Assembly (NCBI GenBank): GCA_041907665.1
Contig: JAYRGW010000011.1
Coordinates: forward strand, 10,654-74,653
DNA: 64,000 nucleotides
Source: JAAYUD01 sp041907665
Lineage (GTDB): Bacteria > Bacteroidota > Bacteroidia > Bacteroidales > Bacteroidaceae
Direction: 5' to 3'
Shown here: in pieces, positions 51,980-60,990 of the stretch
Layout of the letters: the number at the start of each line of letters is the position of its first letter
How positions within the stretch are numbered: the first letter of the stretch is position 1
The notes under the pieces: model-generated
The model's input: the letters and a program-made list of their open reading frames with translations, nothing else
What the model was told of the DNA's origin: nothing
Database searches by the model: none
Translations under genes and position numbers: made by a program

Positions 51980-52861
51980 ATGAATGATTTAATTGTCGGA
52001 ATTGGCGAAGCATTATGGGATGTGCTTCCGGATAGCAAGAGTTTGGGTGGTGCTCCAGCAAACTTTGCCTATCATGTATCTCAGTTCGGGCTTCATAGTT
52101 GTGTGGTAAGTGCTGTAGGCAACGATAAGTTGGGACACGAAATAATAGAAAACTTCGCCTCGAAGAAACTGAATAGTCTGTTGGCGTCTGTGCTTTATAA
52201 TACGGGAACTGTGCAGGTAGGGCTTGACGAGGTTGGCGTTCCCTGTTATACCATTGAGGAGAACGTCGCGTGGGATAATATACCGTTTACTCCAGAGCTG
52301 CAAGAATTGGCTCATCATACCCGTGCCGTCTGCTTCGGTTCGCTGGCACAGCGTAGTGCTGTTTCTTGCCAGACAATCAACTGCTTCCTTGATACCATGC
52401 CCGGCGGAGAAGGACAATATAAGATATTCGATATCAATCTGCGACAGAATTTTTATACCGAAGAGATTGTCTCCAATTCGTTGCAAAAGTGTAACATCCT
52501 TAAGATAAACGACGAAGAGTTTCTCATCGTGAGCCGCATGCTTGGTTATCCGGATATCGAAATGGAGAAAGGGTGCGAGATGATTCTAGAGAAATATAAC
52601 TTGGAGATGCTTATTCTTACTTGTGGTGCCGATGGAAGTTACGTCTTTACTCCGGACAATGATGTTTCGTTCATCGAGACACCCGAAGTAGATGTTGCCG
52701 ATACGGTAGGGGCGGGCGACTCTTTTACCGCGGCTTTCGTTGCATCTATTCTGAAAGGCAAGAGCGTGGCAGATGCACACCGTATAGCCGTCAATGTTTC
52801 GGCGTATGTTTGTACACAGAATGGTGCTATGCCCGTATTGCCTAAGAAACTTCTGAAGTAA
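51980..52861 (+). CDS. PfkB-family carbohydrate kinase, fructokinase-like
   Basis: The 293-residue ribokinase-fold kinase starts MNDLIVGIGEALWDVLPDSK, followed by LGGAPANFAYHVSQFGLHSC (PfkB signature 1) near residue 30. Signature 2 is VADTVGAGDSFTAAFVASIL near 250, with the catalytic aspartate in GAGDS. The GEALWDVLP opening is typical of fructokinases. It would phosphorylate fructose in the cytoplasm; other ketoses are possible. I chose the ATG at 51980 over a TTG at 51956. It is a single-gene unit. Confidence 0.9.
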   Translation: MNDLIVGIGEALWDVLPDSKSLGGAPANFAYHVSQFGLHSCVVSAVGNDKLGHEIIENFASKKLNSLLASVLYNTGTVQVGLDEVGVPCYTIEENVAWDNIPFTPELQELAHHTRAVCFGSLAQRSAVSCQTINCFLDTMPGGEGQYKIFDINLRQNFYTEEIVSNSLQKCNILKINDEEFLIVSRMLGYPDIEMEKGCEMILEKYNLEMLILTCGADGSYVFTPDNDVSFIETPEVDVADTVGAGDSFTAAFVASILKGKSVADAHRIAVNVSAYVCTQNGAMPVLPKKLLK

Positions 52862-52869
52862 AAGTCTCA

Positions 52870-52922
52870 ATGAATAAAGAATGGAGCATACTCTACTGAT
52901 AGATGCTCCATTCTTTATTCAT
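52870..52922 (+). terminator. Perfect 20-bp hairpin after the sugar kinase gene
   Basis: The arms at 52870-52889 and 52903-52922 are exact reverse complements around a 13-nt loop and begin ATGAATAAAGAATGG. It lies 9 bp after the stop but lacks a T run, so it may stabilise the mRNA end or act with a termination factor. The rest of the gap to 53034 shows no gene. Confidence 0.7.
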
Positions 52923-53033
52923 ATTATCGGTACGACTTAATTCATTGCGATAAGTTATTCGATTGTCAGCTTCGTCTTGTTCGGAAGCGTACTTTCTGTT
53001 CTTATAGAGCGTACTAATGTATATCGCTTAACA

Positions 53034-54128
53034 TTACACTTCGCTCATATCATTGCCATTTATTAATCGTTCTTTGCTCTCTGCTAATGATTTCTGCAAT
53101 TGCTTTTGTAGCAATGCCCTTGAAGGGAGTTCGGTCATATATTGAGCAACATGGATACCTGTTCTGTCTAATTGTAGGAGTTCTATCTGTTCTTCTCCAC
53201 CTTCAGTGCATAGAAGCAAACCGAGTGGAGTTTCTTCTCCTAGTTCCATTTCGTTCTTTTCCAACCAACGGAGGTAAAGTTCCATTTGTCCCTTATATTG
53301 AGCTTTGAACTTTCCAAGTTTAAGATCAATGGCAATCAGTCGGTGGAGCTTACGATGATAGAACAACAAATCAAGATAAAAGTCTTCTCCATCTATAATC
53401 ATTCGCTTTTGGCGTTCCATAAATGTGAAGCCAGAGCCTAATTCCAATATAAACTGCTCCAAACGAGCCACAAGACTATCCTCTAATGATTTCTCACTAT
53501 ACATTCCTTTTAGTCCTGTGAATTCCAAGAAATAAGGACTCTTGAATACAAGGTCGGGAGTGAGTACATTATTGTCACGGAGATTGGCAAGTTCTGTCTT
53601 GATGAATTTATCAGGCTTACCACTTATAGCTGTACGTTCATAGAACATACCATCTATTTTACTTCGGAAAGTTCTAACACTCCATTTTTCATAAGCTGCC
53701 ATTGTGATATAAAACTCTCTTGCCAAGCTATCCTTTATAGGCAATACTGCTATAAAATGTGACCAGCTTAATTGTCGTGACAGCGTCACGACAATTGACA
53801 GGTCTGAGAAAAGTTCAGCAAATTACATCATTCTACGAATATTCTTCTCATCGAATCCCTTCCCGTATTCATCTTCTAATTGTCGTGCCACTGTTACGAC
53901 AATCTGTTTTCCATACTCAGCACGTTGATTCCCGAGAATATCCCGGTTGATACGCTCTCCAATATGCCAATACATTAATGTGATCTCTGAGTTTACCGTC
54001 TGGGCTACACGCAGGCGTGCTTGTTCTATATATTGACGTAACTCTTTAATTAAGTCTGCATCGGTATCTAATTGTGTCACCATCGGCGACACAATTAGAT
54101 TTTGTTTTTTATCAGGTTCAATTCCCAT
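53034..54128 (-). pseudogene. DUF1016 (YhcG-type) nuclease gene interrupted by one in-frame stop
   Basis: A single frame of 365 codons runs from ATG 54128 to the stop at 53034 with one TAA at 53825-53823. The N-terminal half (101 residues) is DUF1016_N: LIKELRQYIEQARLRVAQTV, YWHIGERINRDILGNQRAEY. After the stop the frame resumes with FAELFSDLSIVVTLSRQLSW and the YhcG nuclease domain: YLDLLFYHRKLHRLIAIDLK then LGKFKAQYKGQMELYLRW, the PD-(D/E)xK-like core. The TAA stands where relatives have a glutamine (RMMQFAE), so CAA to TAA is likely. A downstream ATG/ACG start is possible but would lose the N-terminal domain. Function of the family is a nuclease, often near defence genes. Confidence 0.85.
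53770..54100. repeat. Three inverted repeats inside the DUF1016 gene
   Basis: AATTGTCGTGAC-AGC-GTCACGACAATT has 12-bp arms (53770-53796). ATTGTCGT/ACGACAAT has 8-bp arms (53879-53903). ATCTAATTGTGTC/GACACAATTAGAT has 13-bp arms around 9 bp (54066-54100). Each encodes a peptide of the form IV(V/S)xx(V/A/S)(T/R)QL at residues 12, 76 and 112. Confidence 0.85.
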
Positions 54129-54159
54129 CTTTTAAGGTTTTAAAGGTATAGCTATGTTG

Positions 54160-54167
54160 CAAAGGTA
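54160..54167 (-). promoter_or_regulatory. Putative -7 element of the DUF1016 gene
   Basis: TACCTTTG on the minus strand fits TAnnTTTG and would give a leader of about 25 nt. The -33 box is not at standard distance. Confidence 0.45.
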
Positions 54168-54172
54168 GCTTT

Positions 54173-54309
54173 TTATTTTTTAAACTTTAATTCAGGCAAA
54201 CTATTTATCATCACTTCATATTCAATGGCATAAAGAATAATCTTCTTGAAACGTTGGAAGGTATCCTTTGAAAAATTGCAACTGTTTGAATAAAAGCAAT
54301 TCTCATTTC
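54173..54309 (-). pseudogene. Possible C-terminal gene fragment between GH31 and DUF1016 genes
   Basis: After the GH31 stop, one minus-strand frame stays open for about 45 codons and ends SKDTFQRFKKIILYAIEY, EVMINSLPELKFKK, stop at 54175-54173. It has no start of its own and overlaps the end of the GH31 gene in another frame. Composition is protein-like and may be the tail of a deleted gene; it may equally be chance. Confidence 0.3.
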
Positions 54310-56685
54310 TTAATTTCTTTTACTTTCACGGTATGTATTAGGACTGAATACAAATCCTGTTGTCGAACGCTTGGCCGAAATAGGCACCAATAGATTATCT
54401 GACGGCAGGCAGACGAGTCCGTCGGCATTTTCCTTATCGACTGTATATACATGGAGGGTCAGTTTGGACCAGTCCATCTGATCGGTACATTGTGCCAAAG
54501 GAATATGTGGAATAATGGCACCGTCGCGTACCAGTATCACAGCGGGAATATGTCCTGCCTGTATATTGTTCCAACCTTTGTCGTATATTTTGCCCGACTG
54601 ATAGTCTATCCATTTACCACCAGGCAGATAGACGTCGCGAGACTCTGTTTCTGTCATTAAAGGTGCTACAAGGATGTCTTTACCAAACAAATATTCGTCG
54701 TCTACATTCCAAGTGGCCTGATCTTGCGGATATTCGATGCAGAGTGCGCGAACCATAGGCAATCCTTTTTCGGTGCACTCTTTGGCTTGGGCATAGACAT
54801 AAGGCATCAGTTTGTATTTCATCTCGGCACATTCTCTGAAAGCATTTACAAAACTTTCGTTGTATAGCCATGGCTCTTTGGGAGGTGCTCCGTGGGCACG
54901 ACTGTGCGAAGTAAGAAAGCCAAAGGGCAACCAACGGCGATATAAGTTCTCGGGTGCTTTCTCGACAAAGCCTCCGATGTCGTGACTCCAGAAAGAGAAT
55001 CCGCTCAGTCCGAAGGAGAGTCCCCCACGCAGTTCGGCAGCCATACCCATATCAGTGTTGGATGCATCGCCTCCCCAATGAAGTGGATAACGTTGCGAAC
55101 CTGCCCATGCACTGCGGGCCCAAATGATATTTTCTCCTTTCACTTGTTTGGTAATGTCGGCCACGGCTTTGTTGTAGCGTACCGGATACAGATTGTGTTC
55201 GTACATTCCGCCACGTCCTGAAGCATAGAATCCTTCGAGCGGAGCGCCTTCACCGAAGTCTACTTTAATGGCACCTACACCCATCTTGAGTAGTCCGGCG
55301 AGTTTATCTTGATACCATGCCACTGTCTTTGGGTTAGAAAAATCGAGTATGGCGTCTTCGTAAGGCAATGTGCCGTTGGCGTTGTGCACACATAGTCCAT
55401 TGTCTACTATTTCTTTGTAATATTTGTTGCGGGGAGTGAAGTAGGGGAGTTGCCAAAGCGAGATATGGAATCCTTGCTTCTTCAGATCGTTTATCATCTT
55501 TTGTGGATTATCGAAACGACTTGGAGCAAATTTGTAGTCGCACTGCCAGTCTGTTTCGAACCATCCGGTGTCAAAGTGAATGACATCGGCGGGAATCTTG
55601 TATTTCCTCAAATTGGCTGCAACATCGTATCCTTCTTTTTGCGAGAAGTAAGAAATGCGGCTCATCCACGTGCCGAAGCTCCACAGAGGAGGCATGCCGG
55701 GCTTTCCGGTGAGCGAGGTGTATTCGTCCAGAATCTTTTTCGGTTCTCCGAAGAAGAGAAACAGATCGGCCGTCTCGTCCATCATGAAAAGTTTAGTCGT
55801 TGCTACATGCGAAGCGCCGAAGTCGCACGTAACAGGAGCTGAAGTATGCATAAAGAGGCCATATCCTTTGCTGCTTATATAAAAAGGTATAGGTTTGTAC
55901 ATATCGGCGGTCTCGGGTCCCTGCGGGTCGGTAACGAATAGATTGATTTTCTGTCCTACCTTGTTGAGAGCGGTAAACGACTCGCCGCAACCTACAATCT
56001 TCTCTCCCGGCGAAAGCGAAAACACCGGATTGATGCTGCGCGAGTTATCGCTGCCGCGACGAATGAAATTGAATGGCAGTAGTTTCACTTGGGTTGAATC
56101 GTTGTCTACCCAGCGCCGTGTCTTGGTCATTAGACGACCGTTGGCATCGTATAGTAAGATGCGCCAAGGGTATCTTTCTATTACAATGCTTCCGCCAGCG
56201 CTCGAGTATTTGTAACCGTTTACCGTCTTGGTACATTTCCAGCAATGTGTATCCTGAGGCTCTTGTGTCAGCATCATTTCGTCGGAGTTTTTTGCTTCGT
56301 TCTTAGAGGTCAGAAACTTTACTCTAACGGTATTGTCGGAAATAAATTGGATGGTAAATTTCAGTATAGGATTACTTTCATACTGTGTAGAAGGGAAATC
56401 GAGCATCTTGAGAGGCTGTGCCAAAATGGTATTCATATTGAATGCCTGTCTGGTATAAAGATTCTCACGTTTCCATTCAATGGTACCTTCACCGGTTTGT
56501 GGATTGAAAGAGGCCAGACTGTCGGCAAAGAAAAAGTAGTGGGTGAAGTCCGAAAAATCCCTACTTACGTCTACTGTGTTCGATAAGAGCCGCGTTGCTT
56601 GCGGAGTTGTTTCTTGAGCTTTTGTTCCGCTTCCTAGAAAAGGACACAATAAGAGGACGGCACAAAGCGACATTTTTGTTTTCAT
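54310..56685 (-). CDS. GH31 alpha-xylosidase/alpha-glucosidase, exported
   Basis: The 791-residue protein has a signal peptide (MKTKMSLCAVLLLCPFLGSG, cleavage near KAQ). The N-terminal beta domain includes FFLFFGEP-like DLFLFFGEPKKILDEYTSLT. The catalytic barrel holds the nucleophile aspartate in MGVGAIKVDFGEGAP near residue 480 and the acid/base aspartate in HWGGDASNTDMGMAAELRGG near 545. C-terminal domains include GKDILVAPLMTETESRDVYL and PGGKWIDYQSGKIY. KVDFGE is the pattern of YicI-type alpha-xylosidases, so release of xylose from xyloglucan-like oligosaccharides in the periplasm is likely. It is not in an obvious polysaccharide-utilisation locus. A TATTTTTG (56729-56722, minus) may be its -7 box. 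Confidence 0.9.
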   Translation of the reverse strand: MKTKMSLCAVLLLCPFLGSGTKAQETTPQATRLLSNTVDVSRDFSDFTHYFFFADSLASFNPQTGEGTIEWKRENLYTRQAFNMNTILAQPLKMLDFPSTQYESNPILKFTIQFISDNTVRVKFLTSKNEAKNSDEMMLTQEPQDTHCWKCTKTVNGYKYSSAGGSIVIERYPWRILLYDANGRLMTKTRRWVDNDSTQVKLLPFNFIRRGSDNSRSINPVFSLSPGEKIVGCGESFTALNKVGQKINLFVTDPQGPETADMYKPIPFYISSKGYGLFMHTSAPVTCDFGASHVATTKLFMMDETADLFLFFGEPKKILDEYTSLTGKPGMPPLWSFGTWMSRISYFSQKEGYDVAANLRKYKIPADVIHFDTGWFETDWQCDYKFAPSRFDNPQKMINDLKKQGFHISLWQLPYFTPRNKYYKEIVDNGLCVHNANGTLPYEDAILDFSNPKTVAWYQDKLAGLLKMGVGAIKVDFGEGAPLEGFYASGRGGMYEHNLYPVRYNKAVADITKQVKGENIIWARSAWAGSQRYPLHWGGDASNTDMGMAAELRGGLSFGLSGFSFWSHDIGGFVEKAPENLYRRWLPFGFLTSHSRAHGAPPKEPWLYNESFVNAFRECAEMKYKLMPYVYAQAKECTEKGLPMVRALCIEYPQDQATWNVDDEYLFGKDILVAPLMTETESRDVYLPGGKWIDYQSGKIYDKGWNNIQAGHIPAVILVRDGAIIPHIPLAQCTDQMDWSKLTLHVYTVDKENADGLVCLPSDNLLVPISAKRSTTGFVFSPNTYRESKRN

Positions 56686-56721
56686 AATTAATTAAATCTA
56701 GTGTTTTTGTATTATTAGCAA

Positions 56722-56729
56722 CAAAAATA
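56722..56729 (-). promoter_or_regulatory. Putative -7 element of the GH31 gene
   Basis: TATTTTTG on the minus strand fits TAnnTTTG with a leader of about 30 nt. No clear -33 TTTG. The remaining 56730-56970 shows no gene. Confidence 0.45.
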
Positions 56730-56973
56730 ATAGATGATATGGACTTATGAAAATAAAAATCAGTTTATTTGTATATTGAATATGTTGTTTTCTGCTATTT
56801 GAGAGTACGATGATTATATCATACAAACAACACATTGGGCGATAGGCTCGTGCCATAGCCACTTGTTTGCACTGCAATAGAGGGTACTGAGGTTGCCAAG
56901 AAGTGAAGATGAATTATAGGTGAATGGCAAACTCTTTGTCCGATTTATACAACGCTATCTATGGGGAAAAGAT

Positions 56974-56981
56974 TAACTTTG
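56974..56981 (+). promoter_or_regulatory. Putative -7 element of the nucleotidyltransferase-like gene
   Basis: TAACTTTG fits TAnnTTTG and puts transcription start near 56988, after an alternative ATG at 56961 and before the chosen ATG at 57006. Confidence 0.5.
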
Positions 56982-57005
56982 CAGCTCACAATCGTTAGAA
57001 TAAAG

Positions 57006-57593
57006 ATGAATTCAATACTACAAATGGCTGATGCAAATCAGCGGCGCGCATGGGAAATTATTAAAAAGACAAACGTCATCGAGATATGGAAATCTGTCGG
57101 TGCTGAAATTAATCTGGTGGGTTCGCTCCGTATGGGATTGTTGATGAAGCATCGGGATATAGACTTCCATATTTATACCGATCCGTTCAGGCTGGCAGAT
57201 AGTTTTAAAGCTTTGGCCCGATTGGCAGAAGATAAGCATATAAAACAGATCACGTACTTTAATTTTCTGGAAGAAAAAGATACCTGTGTACAGTGGCAGG
57301 CCATATACGAAGACGAAGGAGGCGAACGATGGCAAATAGATATGGTGCATATCATAAAGGGTTCGTATTATGACGGCTATTTCGAAAGAATGGCCGATTG
57401 TATCAAATCGGTACTCACTGCCGAGACCCGTAATGCCATATTGCAGCTCAAGCAAGATACGCCCGAGAGTGAACATATAATTGGTATAGAATATTATCAG
57501 GCGGTTATTCGCGATGGTGTATGTACGATGGACGAGTTCGTACAGTGGCGAAAAGTACATCCGGTAGAAGGTGTGGTCGAATGGATACCCTAA
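57006..57593 (+). CDS. Nucleotidyltransferase-fold protein of unknown role
   Basis: The 195-residue soluble protein has the minimal polymerase-beta-like pattern in INLVGSLRMGLLMKHRDIDF (residues 34-53): GS followed by DIDF, with a further acidic residue in WQIDMVHIIKGS. This resembles GrpB/phage-type nucleotidyltransferases acting on small molecules or proteins, but the family is not certain. Upstream is a -7 box at 56974-56981. The MATE gene starts 15 bp after the stop, suggesting co-expression. The nucleotidyltransferase call is from the motif only. Confidence 0.7.
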   Translation: MNSILQMADANQRRAWEIIKKTNVIEIWKSVGAEINLVGSLRMGLLMKHRDIDFHIYTDPFRLADSFKALARLAEDKHIKQITYFNFLEEKDTCVQWQAIYEDEGGERWQIDMVHIIKGSYYDGYFERMADCIKSVLTAETRNAILQLKQDTPESEHIIGIEYYQAVIRDGVCTMDEFVQWRKVHPVEGVVEWIP

Positions 57594-57608
57594 TCATAAA
57601 ACAGAAAG

Positions 57609-58931
57609 ATGAATATATCGTATAAAAATATCTGTAAAATAGCTTTCCCCGTATTGGTCAGCTTGTTGGTAGAGCAGCTTATCGGCATCACCGATACGGC
57701 TTTTCTAGGACATGTGGGCGAAGTAGAATTGGGCGCATCGGCTATTGCCGGCGTATTCTATCTCATATTCTTTGTCATCGGTTCGGGGTTCGGAGTAGGA
57801 TTGCAGGTGCTCATAGCCCGACTTAACGGCGAAAAAGAATATACCAAGCTTACGGACATATTTACAACGGGCCTTAGCTTTATGGTGTTGTTGGCTGTTA
57901 TCATGATACTGCTTTCCAAATTGGTTTCGCCGGCGGTATTGCATGCTATCATAAAGTCCGACGATATTTATAGCGCGGCTACGAGGTATCTTGATTGGCG
58001 TATCTTCGGGTTGGTCTTTTCTTTTATTATTACTGCGTTCAGGGCATACTATGTAGGTATCACTCGGACGAAGATATTGTCGATGTGTTCGCTACTCATG
58101 GTGGTGGTCAATATCGTGTGCAACTATATATTGGTATTCGGTAAGTTTGGTGCTCCGGCATTGGGCATAGAAGGTGCGGCTATCGGATCGTGCATTGCCG
58201 AAATGTCGGCTGCAATAATCTACTTGATTCATTATGCCGCTAAAGAAAAGGTCAGTTCGTTTTCTCCTTTCAAGGATATACGGCGTAGATGGAATGACCT
58301 GAAGCGTATCATGCGCTTGTCGGTATGGACTATGCTTCAATCTTTTTTCTCGCTCAGTTCGTGGTTGGTCTTTTTTGTTCTCATCGAGCATCTTGGCGAA
58401 AAGCAGTTGGCTATCTCCAATATTGTACGGAGCATTTCTTCCATCCCTTTCATGTTCACCCTTTCTCTTTCGCAAACGGCAAGTTCGCTCGTAGGCAATC
58501 TCATAGGCGAGGGACGGGGCAGTGAAGTCATGCGGGTGTGTCGCAAGGTTATAGCACTTTGCTACGGTTTTAGTTTGATACTGATTGTTTTAGGAGCCGT
58601 TTTCCCTCAGACTATTATAAGGTTGTATACCGAAGATGCTACGCTTATACAAGATACGGTGTTGCCTTTCTGGGTGATGCTCTCGGCATACATTATTACT
58701 GTTCCGTCTTCCGTTATATATAGTGCCATTTCGGGTACAGGCAATGCCATTACAGCTTTCAAGATAGAGATACTGGGATTGATTGTATACGTGGTGTACA
58801 TCGTGTTGCTCGATCTGTATTATCCGAATGTGGCCTTGCTGTGGACATCCGAGCATATCTATTATCTGACGATGCTGATACCTTCGTTCCTTTATTTGAG
58901 GCATGGACGTTGGAAGCAGAAAAAGATATAG
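57609..58931 (+). CDS. MATE-family multidrug efflux transporter
   Basis: The 440-residue protein has 12 predicted membrane helices in two homologous halves. The first helix reads VLVSLLVEQLIGITDTAFLG, with the usual D in DTAFLGHVGEVELGASAIAG, and loop segment GFGVGLQVLIARLNGEKE; the second half has LSLSQTASSLVGNLIGEGRG. MATE proteins export cationic drugs or metabolites with Na+ or H+. The AraC-type regulator begins 86 bp after its stop and may control it. The substrate is unknown. Confidence 0.93.
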   Translation: MNISYKNICKIAFPVLVSLLVEQLIGITDTAFLGHVGEVELGASAIAGVFYLIFFVIGSGFGVGLQVLIARLNGEKEYTKLTDIFTTGLSFMVLLAVIMILLSKLVSPAVLHAIIKSDDIYSAATRYLDWRIFGLVFSFIITAFRAYYVGITRTKILSMCSLLMVVVNIVCNYILVFGKFGAPALGIEGAAIGSCIAEMSAAIIYLIHYAAKEKVSSFSPFKDIRRRWNDLKRIMRLSVWTMLQSFFSLSSWLVFFVLIEHLGEKQLAISNIVRSISSIPFMFTLSLSQTASSLVGNLIGEGRGSEVMRVCRKVIALCYGFSLILIVLGAVFPQTIIRLYTEDATLIQDTVLPFWVMLSAYIITVPSSVIYSAISGTGNAITAFKIEILGLIVYVVYIVLLDLYYPNVALLWTSEHIYYLTMLIPSFLYLRHGRWKQKKI

Positions 58932-58997
58932 CAATAGCGAGCGGCATTCAATTCGCAAGTTAGCAAGATTGGAAAAGTTGGCCGGGTATATTCGCCT

Positions 58998-59005
58998 TAC
59001 CTTTG
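58998..59005 (+). promoter_or_regulatory. Putative -7 element of the AraC/GyrI gene
   Basis: TACCTTTG fits TAnnTTTG. Transcription would start near 59012, leaving only about 5 nt before the ATG at 59017 or 17 nt before the ATG at 59029. Confidence 0.5.
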
Positions 59006-59016
59006 CCTGTGTAAAT

Positions 59017-59952
59017 ATGAATAGAATTATGCAACAAAGAATTTCAACTAGAGAAGATTATTCGAGACGTATCAACATTGTTGTTGAATATATCAACAAT
59101 CATTTGGCAGGCGAGATGGATTTGGAGACACTGGCCGGTATCTCCAACTTTTCTCCTTATCATTTTCATCGCATTGTAAAGGCTTTCTTGGGCGAACCGA
59201 TCGGGGCGTTTATCACGCGGATGCGGGTCGAGACTGCAGCTCGGCTATTGCGTTACACGGATATGCCCGTTCAAGACATTGCTTACCGTGTGGGATATGA
59301 CGTGCCGTCTTCACTGTCGAAGGTCTTCAAGCAGTTCTATGATATTTCGCCAATAGATTATAGAAATAATAAAACGTACATGATTATGAAACCATTGACA
59401 ATCAATGCTAACTTGGAGCTGGACGAAAGAGTTGTAAATATAGAGCCTAAACAGGCCATATACATCCGCTTGACAGGCGATTATAAAACAAATGATTACT
59501 GCCTGGCGTGGAAAAAACTGTGGGATTATGTTCGCATATCGGGACTGTTTACAGCCGAGATGGAACAAATATGCGAAGAAAAAGAGAAGTCGGGCATTAT
59601 TGAACGAATGCTTCGCGAAGGAAAGATAGAGCATATCGGTGTTTATCACGACGATCCCAAGGTAACCGATACGGATAAACTGAGAGCCGATGTATGCCTC
59701 ACGCTTCCCAAGACTCCCCAACCCAAAGGGGAGATTGGTGTAAAACAGATAGACGGTGGCAAGTATGCGGTCTATTCTTATCAAGGGTCCTATGAAAATC
59801 TAGGGATGGTATACGATACTATCTATGGTAAATATTTACCTAATAAGGGTTATCAACTGGCATCGCGTCCGGGATATGAAGTTTATCTCAGCGATCCCGA
59901 ATGCACGGCTCCCGATAAGTTGCACACAGATATTTACGTTCCTATCTTATAA
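59017..59952 (+). CDS. AraC-family regulator with GyrI-like effector domain
   Basis: The 311-residue protein has two helix-turn-helix units at residues 12-110 (MDLETLAGISNFSPYHFHRI and DMPVQDIAYRVGYDVPSSLS) and a C-terminal GyrI-like domain (PKQAIYIRLTGDYKTNDYCL, then GGKYAVYSYQGSYENLGMVY). This is the Rob/SoxS/MarA relatives layout, where GyrI binds drugs. The gene follows the MATE exporter. An upstream ATG at 58903 lies inside the MATE gene; the start may be 59017 or 59029 because of the -7 box at 58998-59005. The link to MATE expression is inference. Confidence 0.87.
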   Translation: MNRIMQQRISTREDYSRRINIVVEYINNHLAGEMDLETLAGISNFSPYHFHRIVKAFLGEPIGAFITRMRVETAARLLRYTDMPVQDIAYRVGYDVPSSLSKVFKQFYDISPIDYRNNKTYMIMKPLTINANLELDERVVNIEPKQAIYIRLTGDYKTNDYCLAWKKLWDYVRISGLFTAEMEQICEEKEKSGIIERMLREGKIEHIGVYHDDPKVTDTDKLRADVCLTLPKTPQPKGEIGVKQIDGGKYAVYSYQGSYENLGMVYDTIYGKYLPNKGYQLASRPGYEVYLSDPECTAPDKLHTDIYVPIL

Positions 59953-59959
59953 TATTACG

Positions 59960-60109
59960 ATGGGAGAGGACTGCAATAAAAATCATTATTGCAGTCCGTT
60001 ATATGCTTTGCTAAATATGGAATCAGAAGAAGATATAAAGAGTACCGACTTGTCTACAGAAGAAGTTTTGAATGCCTTGACATATATATGGGGGCCATTC
60101 CTTGTGTAG
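59960..60109 (+). CDS. Small hypothetical ORF (49 aa)
   Basis: The ATG 8 bp after the AraC stop opens a 49-residue acidic peptide, MGEDCNKNHYCSPLYALLNM then ESEEDIKSTDLSTEEVLNAL. A 10-bp hairpin (GACTGCAATA, 59969-59978, with TATTGCAGTC, 59987-59996) lies in its first third, and a terminator follows. No family recognised. It could be a real small gene or a 3' leader read. Confidence 0.3.
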   Translation: MGEDCNKNHYCSPLYALLNMESEEDIKSTDLSTEEVLNALTYIWGPFLV

Positions 60110-60136
60110 CAAATCAATGAGGAGAGAGATTATTGT

Positions 60137-60170
60137 TCTTGTTGGCCATCTGTGGCAACAAGTTGATTTT
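60137..60170 (+). terminator. Terminator downstream of the AraC/GyrI gene and small ORF
   Basis: CTTGTTGGCCA (60137-60147) pairs with TGGCAACAAG (60152-60161) with one bulge, followed by TTGATTTTTAA. The rest of 59953-60214 holds only the small ORF described above. Confidence 0.6.
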
Positions 60171-60214
60171 TAATATATAAATCAGTGTATTTAATCATTT
60201 TTAATTGTCTGAAG

Positions 60215-60260
60215 TTTGTTGTTACCAAAAAGTAACTTACCTTTGTTCCCGGAAAGTAAC
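60215..60260 (+). promoter_or_regulatory. TetR-gene promoter with two operator copies
   Basis: TTTG (60215-60218) and TACCTTTG (60238-60245) are 19 bp apart. GTTACCAAAAAGTAAC (60221-60236) lies in the spacer and GTTCCCGGAAAGTAAC (60245-60260) at the start site. The two 16-mers agree at 13 positions and are near palindromes (GTTaCC/GGTAAC type). A third copy lies at 60947-60962 before the next gene. Autorepression fits this layout. Confidence 0.75.
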
Positions 60261-60278
60261 ATGTAAATCGAGAATGAA

Positions 60279-60875
60279 ATGATTAAAGAAAGAAATCGTG
60301 AGTCGACTGAAAAGCGATTGTTGGATACAGTCGGTGAGATCATTGCAACAGAAGGATTTGAGAAGTTGGGCATCAATGCTGTTGCAGCCCGATCTGACGT
60401 ATCGAAGATATTGATCTATCGTTATTTCGGTTCTATCGAAGGGTTGATGACGACTTATATGCGGCGCAACGACTTTTGGCTGAATTTCCCACAATCATTT
60501 CCCGAGAAAGCACAGATGCCTTTGTTTGTGAAGAAGATATTCTACAGTCAGATTGAACAACTCAAGAACAATGCAACCTTAAGAAAGTTGTATCGTTGGG
60601 AGCTGTCGTGCAATAATGCGATGATTGTAGACCTGAGAAAACAACGGGAGAGGGTAGGGATAGATATTATCAGCAAAGTTAGTAGTATTACCGGATATCC
60701 AAAAAATCAAATTGCGGCACTCGCTTCGATAGTAAGCGCTTCGATCACTTATCTGGTGATGCTGGGCGATTCTTGTGATATATACAATGGTATTGAGCTT
60801 AACAGCGATTCCGGTTGGAATCAAATAAAAGAAGGAATAGATCTGTTGGTAGACCAATTCTTTGAAAAGAAGTAG
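60279..60875 (+). CDS. TetR/AcrR-family regulator
   Basis: The 198-residue protein has a TetR-type helix-turn-helix at residues 8-55 (EKRLLDTVGEIIATEGFEKL, then GINAVAARSDVSKILIYRYF) and a variable ligand-binding C-terminal domain. ATG 60279 follows the promoter and operators by about 18 nt. The same operator sequence before the gene pair at 60991-62234 suggests it controls those. The ligand is unknown. Confidence 0.9.
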   Translation: MIKERNRESTEKRLLDTVGEIIATEGFEKLGINAVAARSDVSKILIYRYFGSIEGLMTTYMRRNDFWLNFPQSFPEKAQMPLFVKKIFYSQIEQLKNNATLRKLYRWELSCNNAMIVDLRKQRERVGIDIISKVSSITGYPKNQIAALASIVSASITYLVMLGDSCDIYNGIELNSDSGWNQIKEGIDLLVDQFFEKK

Positions 60876-60946
60876 TCAATATATTCATGCCTTCTGCGCA
60901 TTTGTACGTGATGGTATGGTAGGTTGGCTCTTTTTTTGCTTATAAT

Positions 60947-60962
60947 GTTTCCGATTGGTAAC
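60947..60962. promoter_or_regulatory. Third copy of the TetR operator
   Basis: GTTTCCGATTGGTAAC matches the operator pattern GTTnCCnnnnrGTAAC and lies 29 bp before the lipoprotein gene. A TTTG at 60935-60938 stands 8 bp before it and could be its -33 box. Confidence 0.65.
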
Positions 60963-60990
60963 ATATTCATGATGAGTAAATATTATTAAT

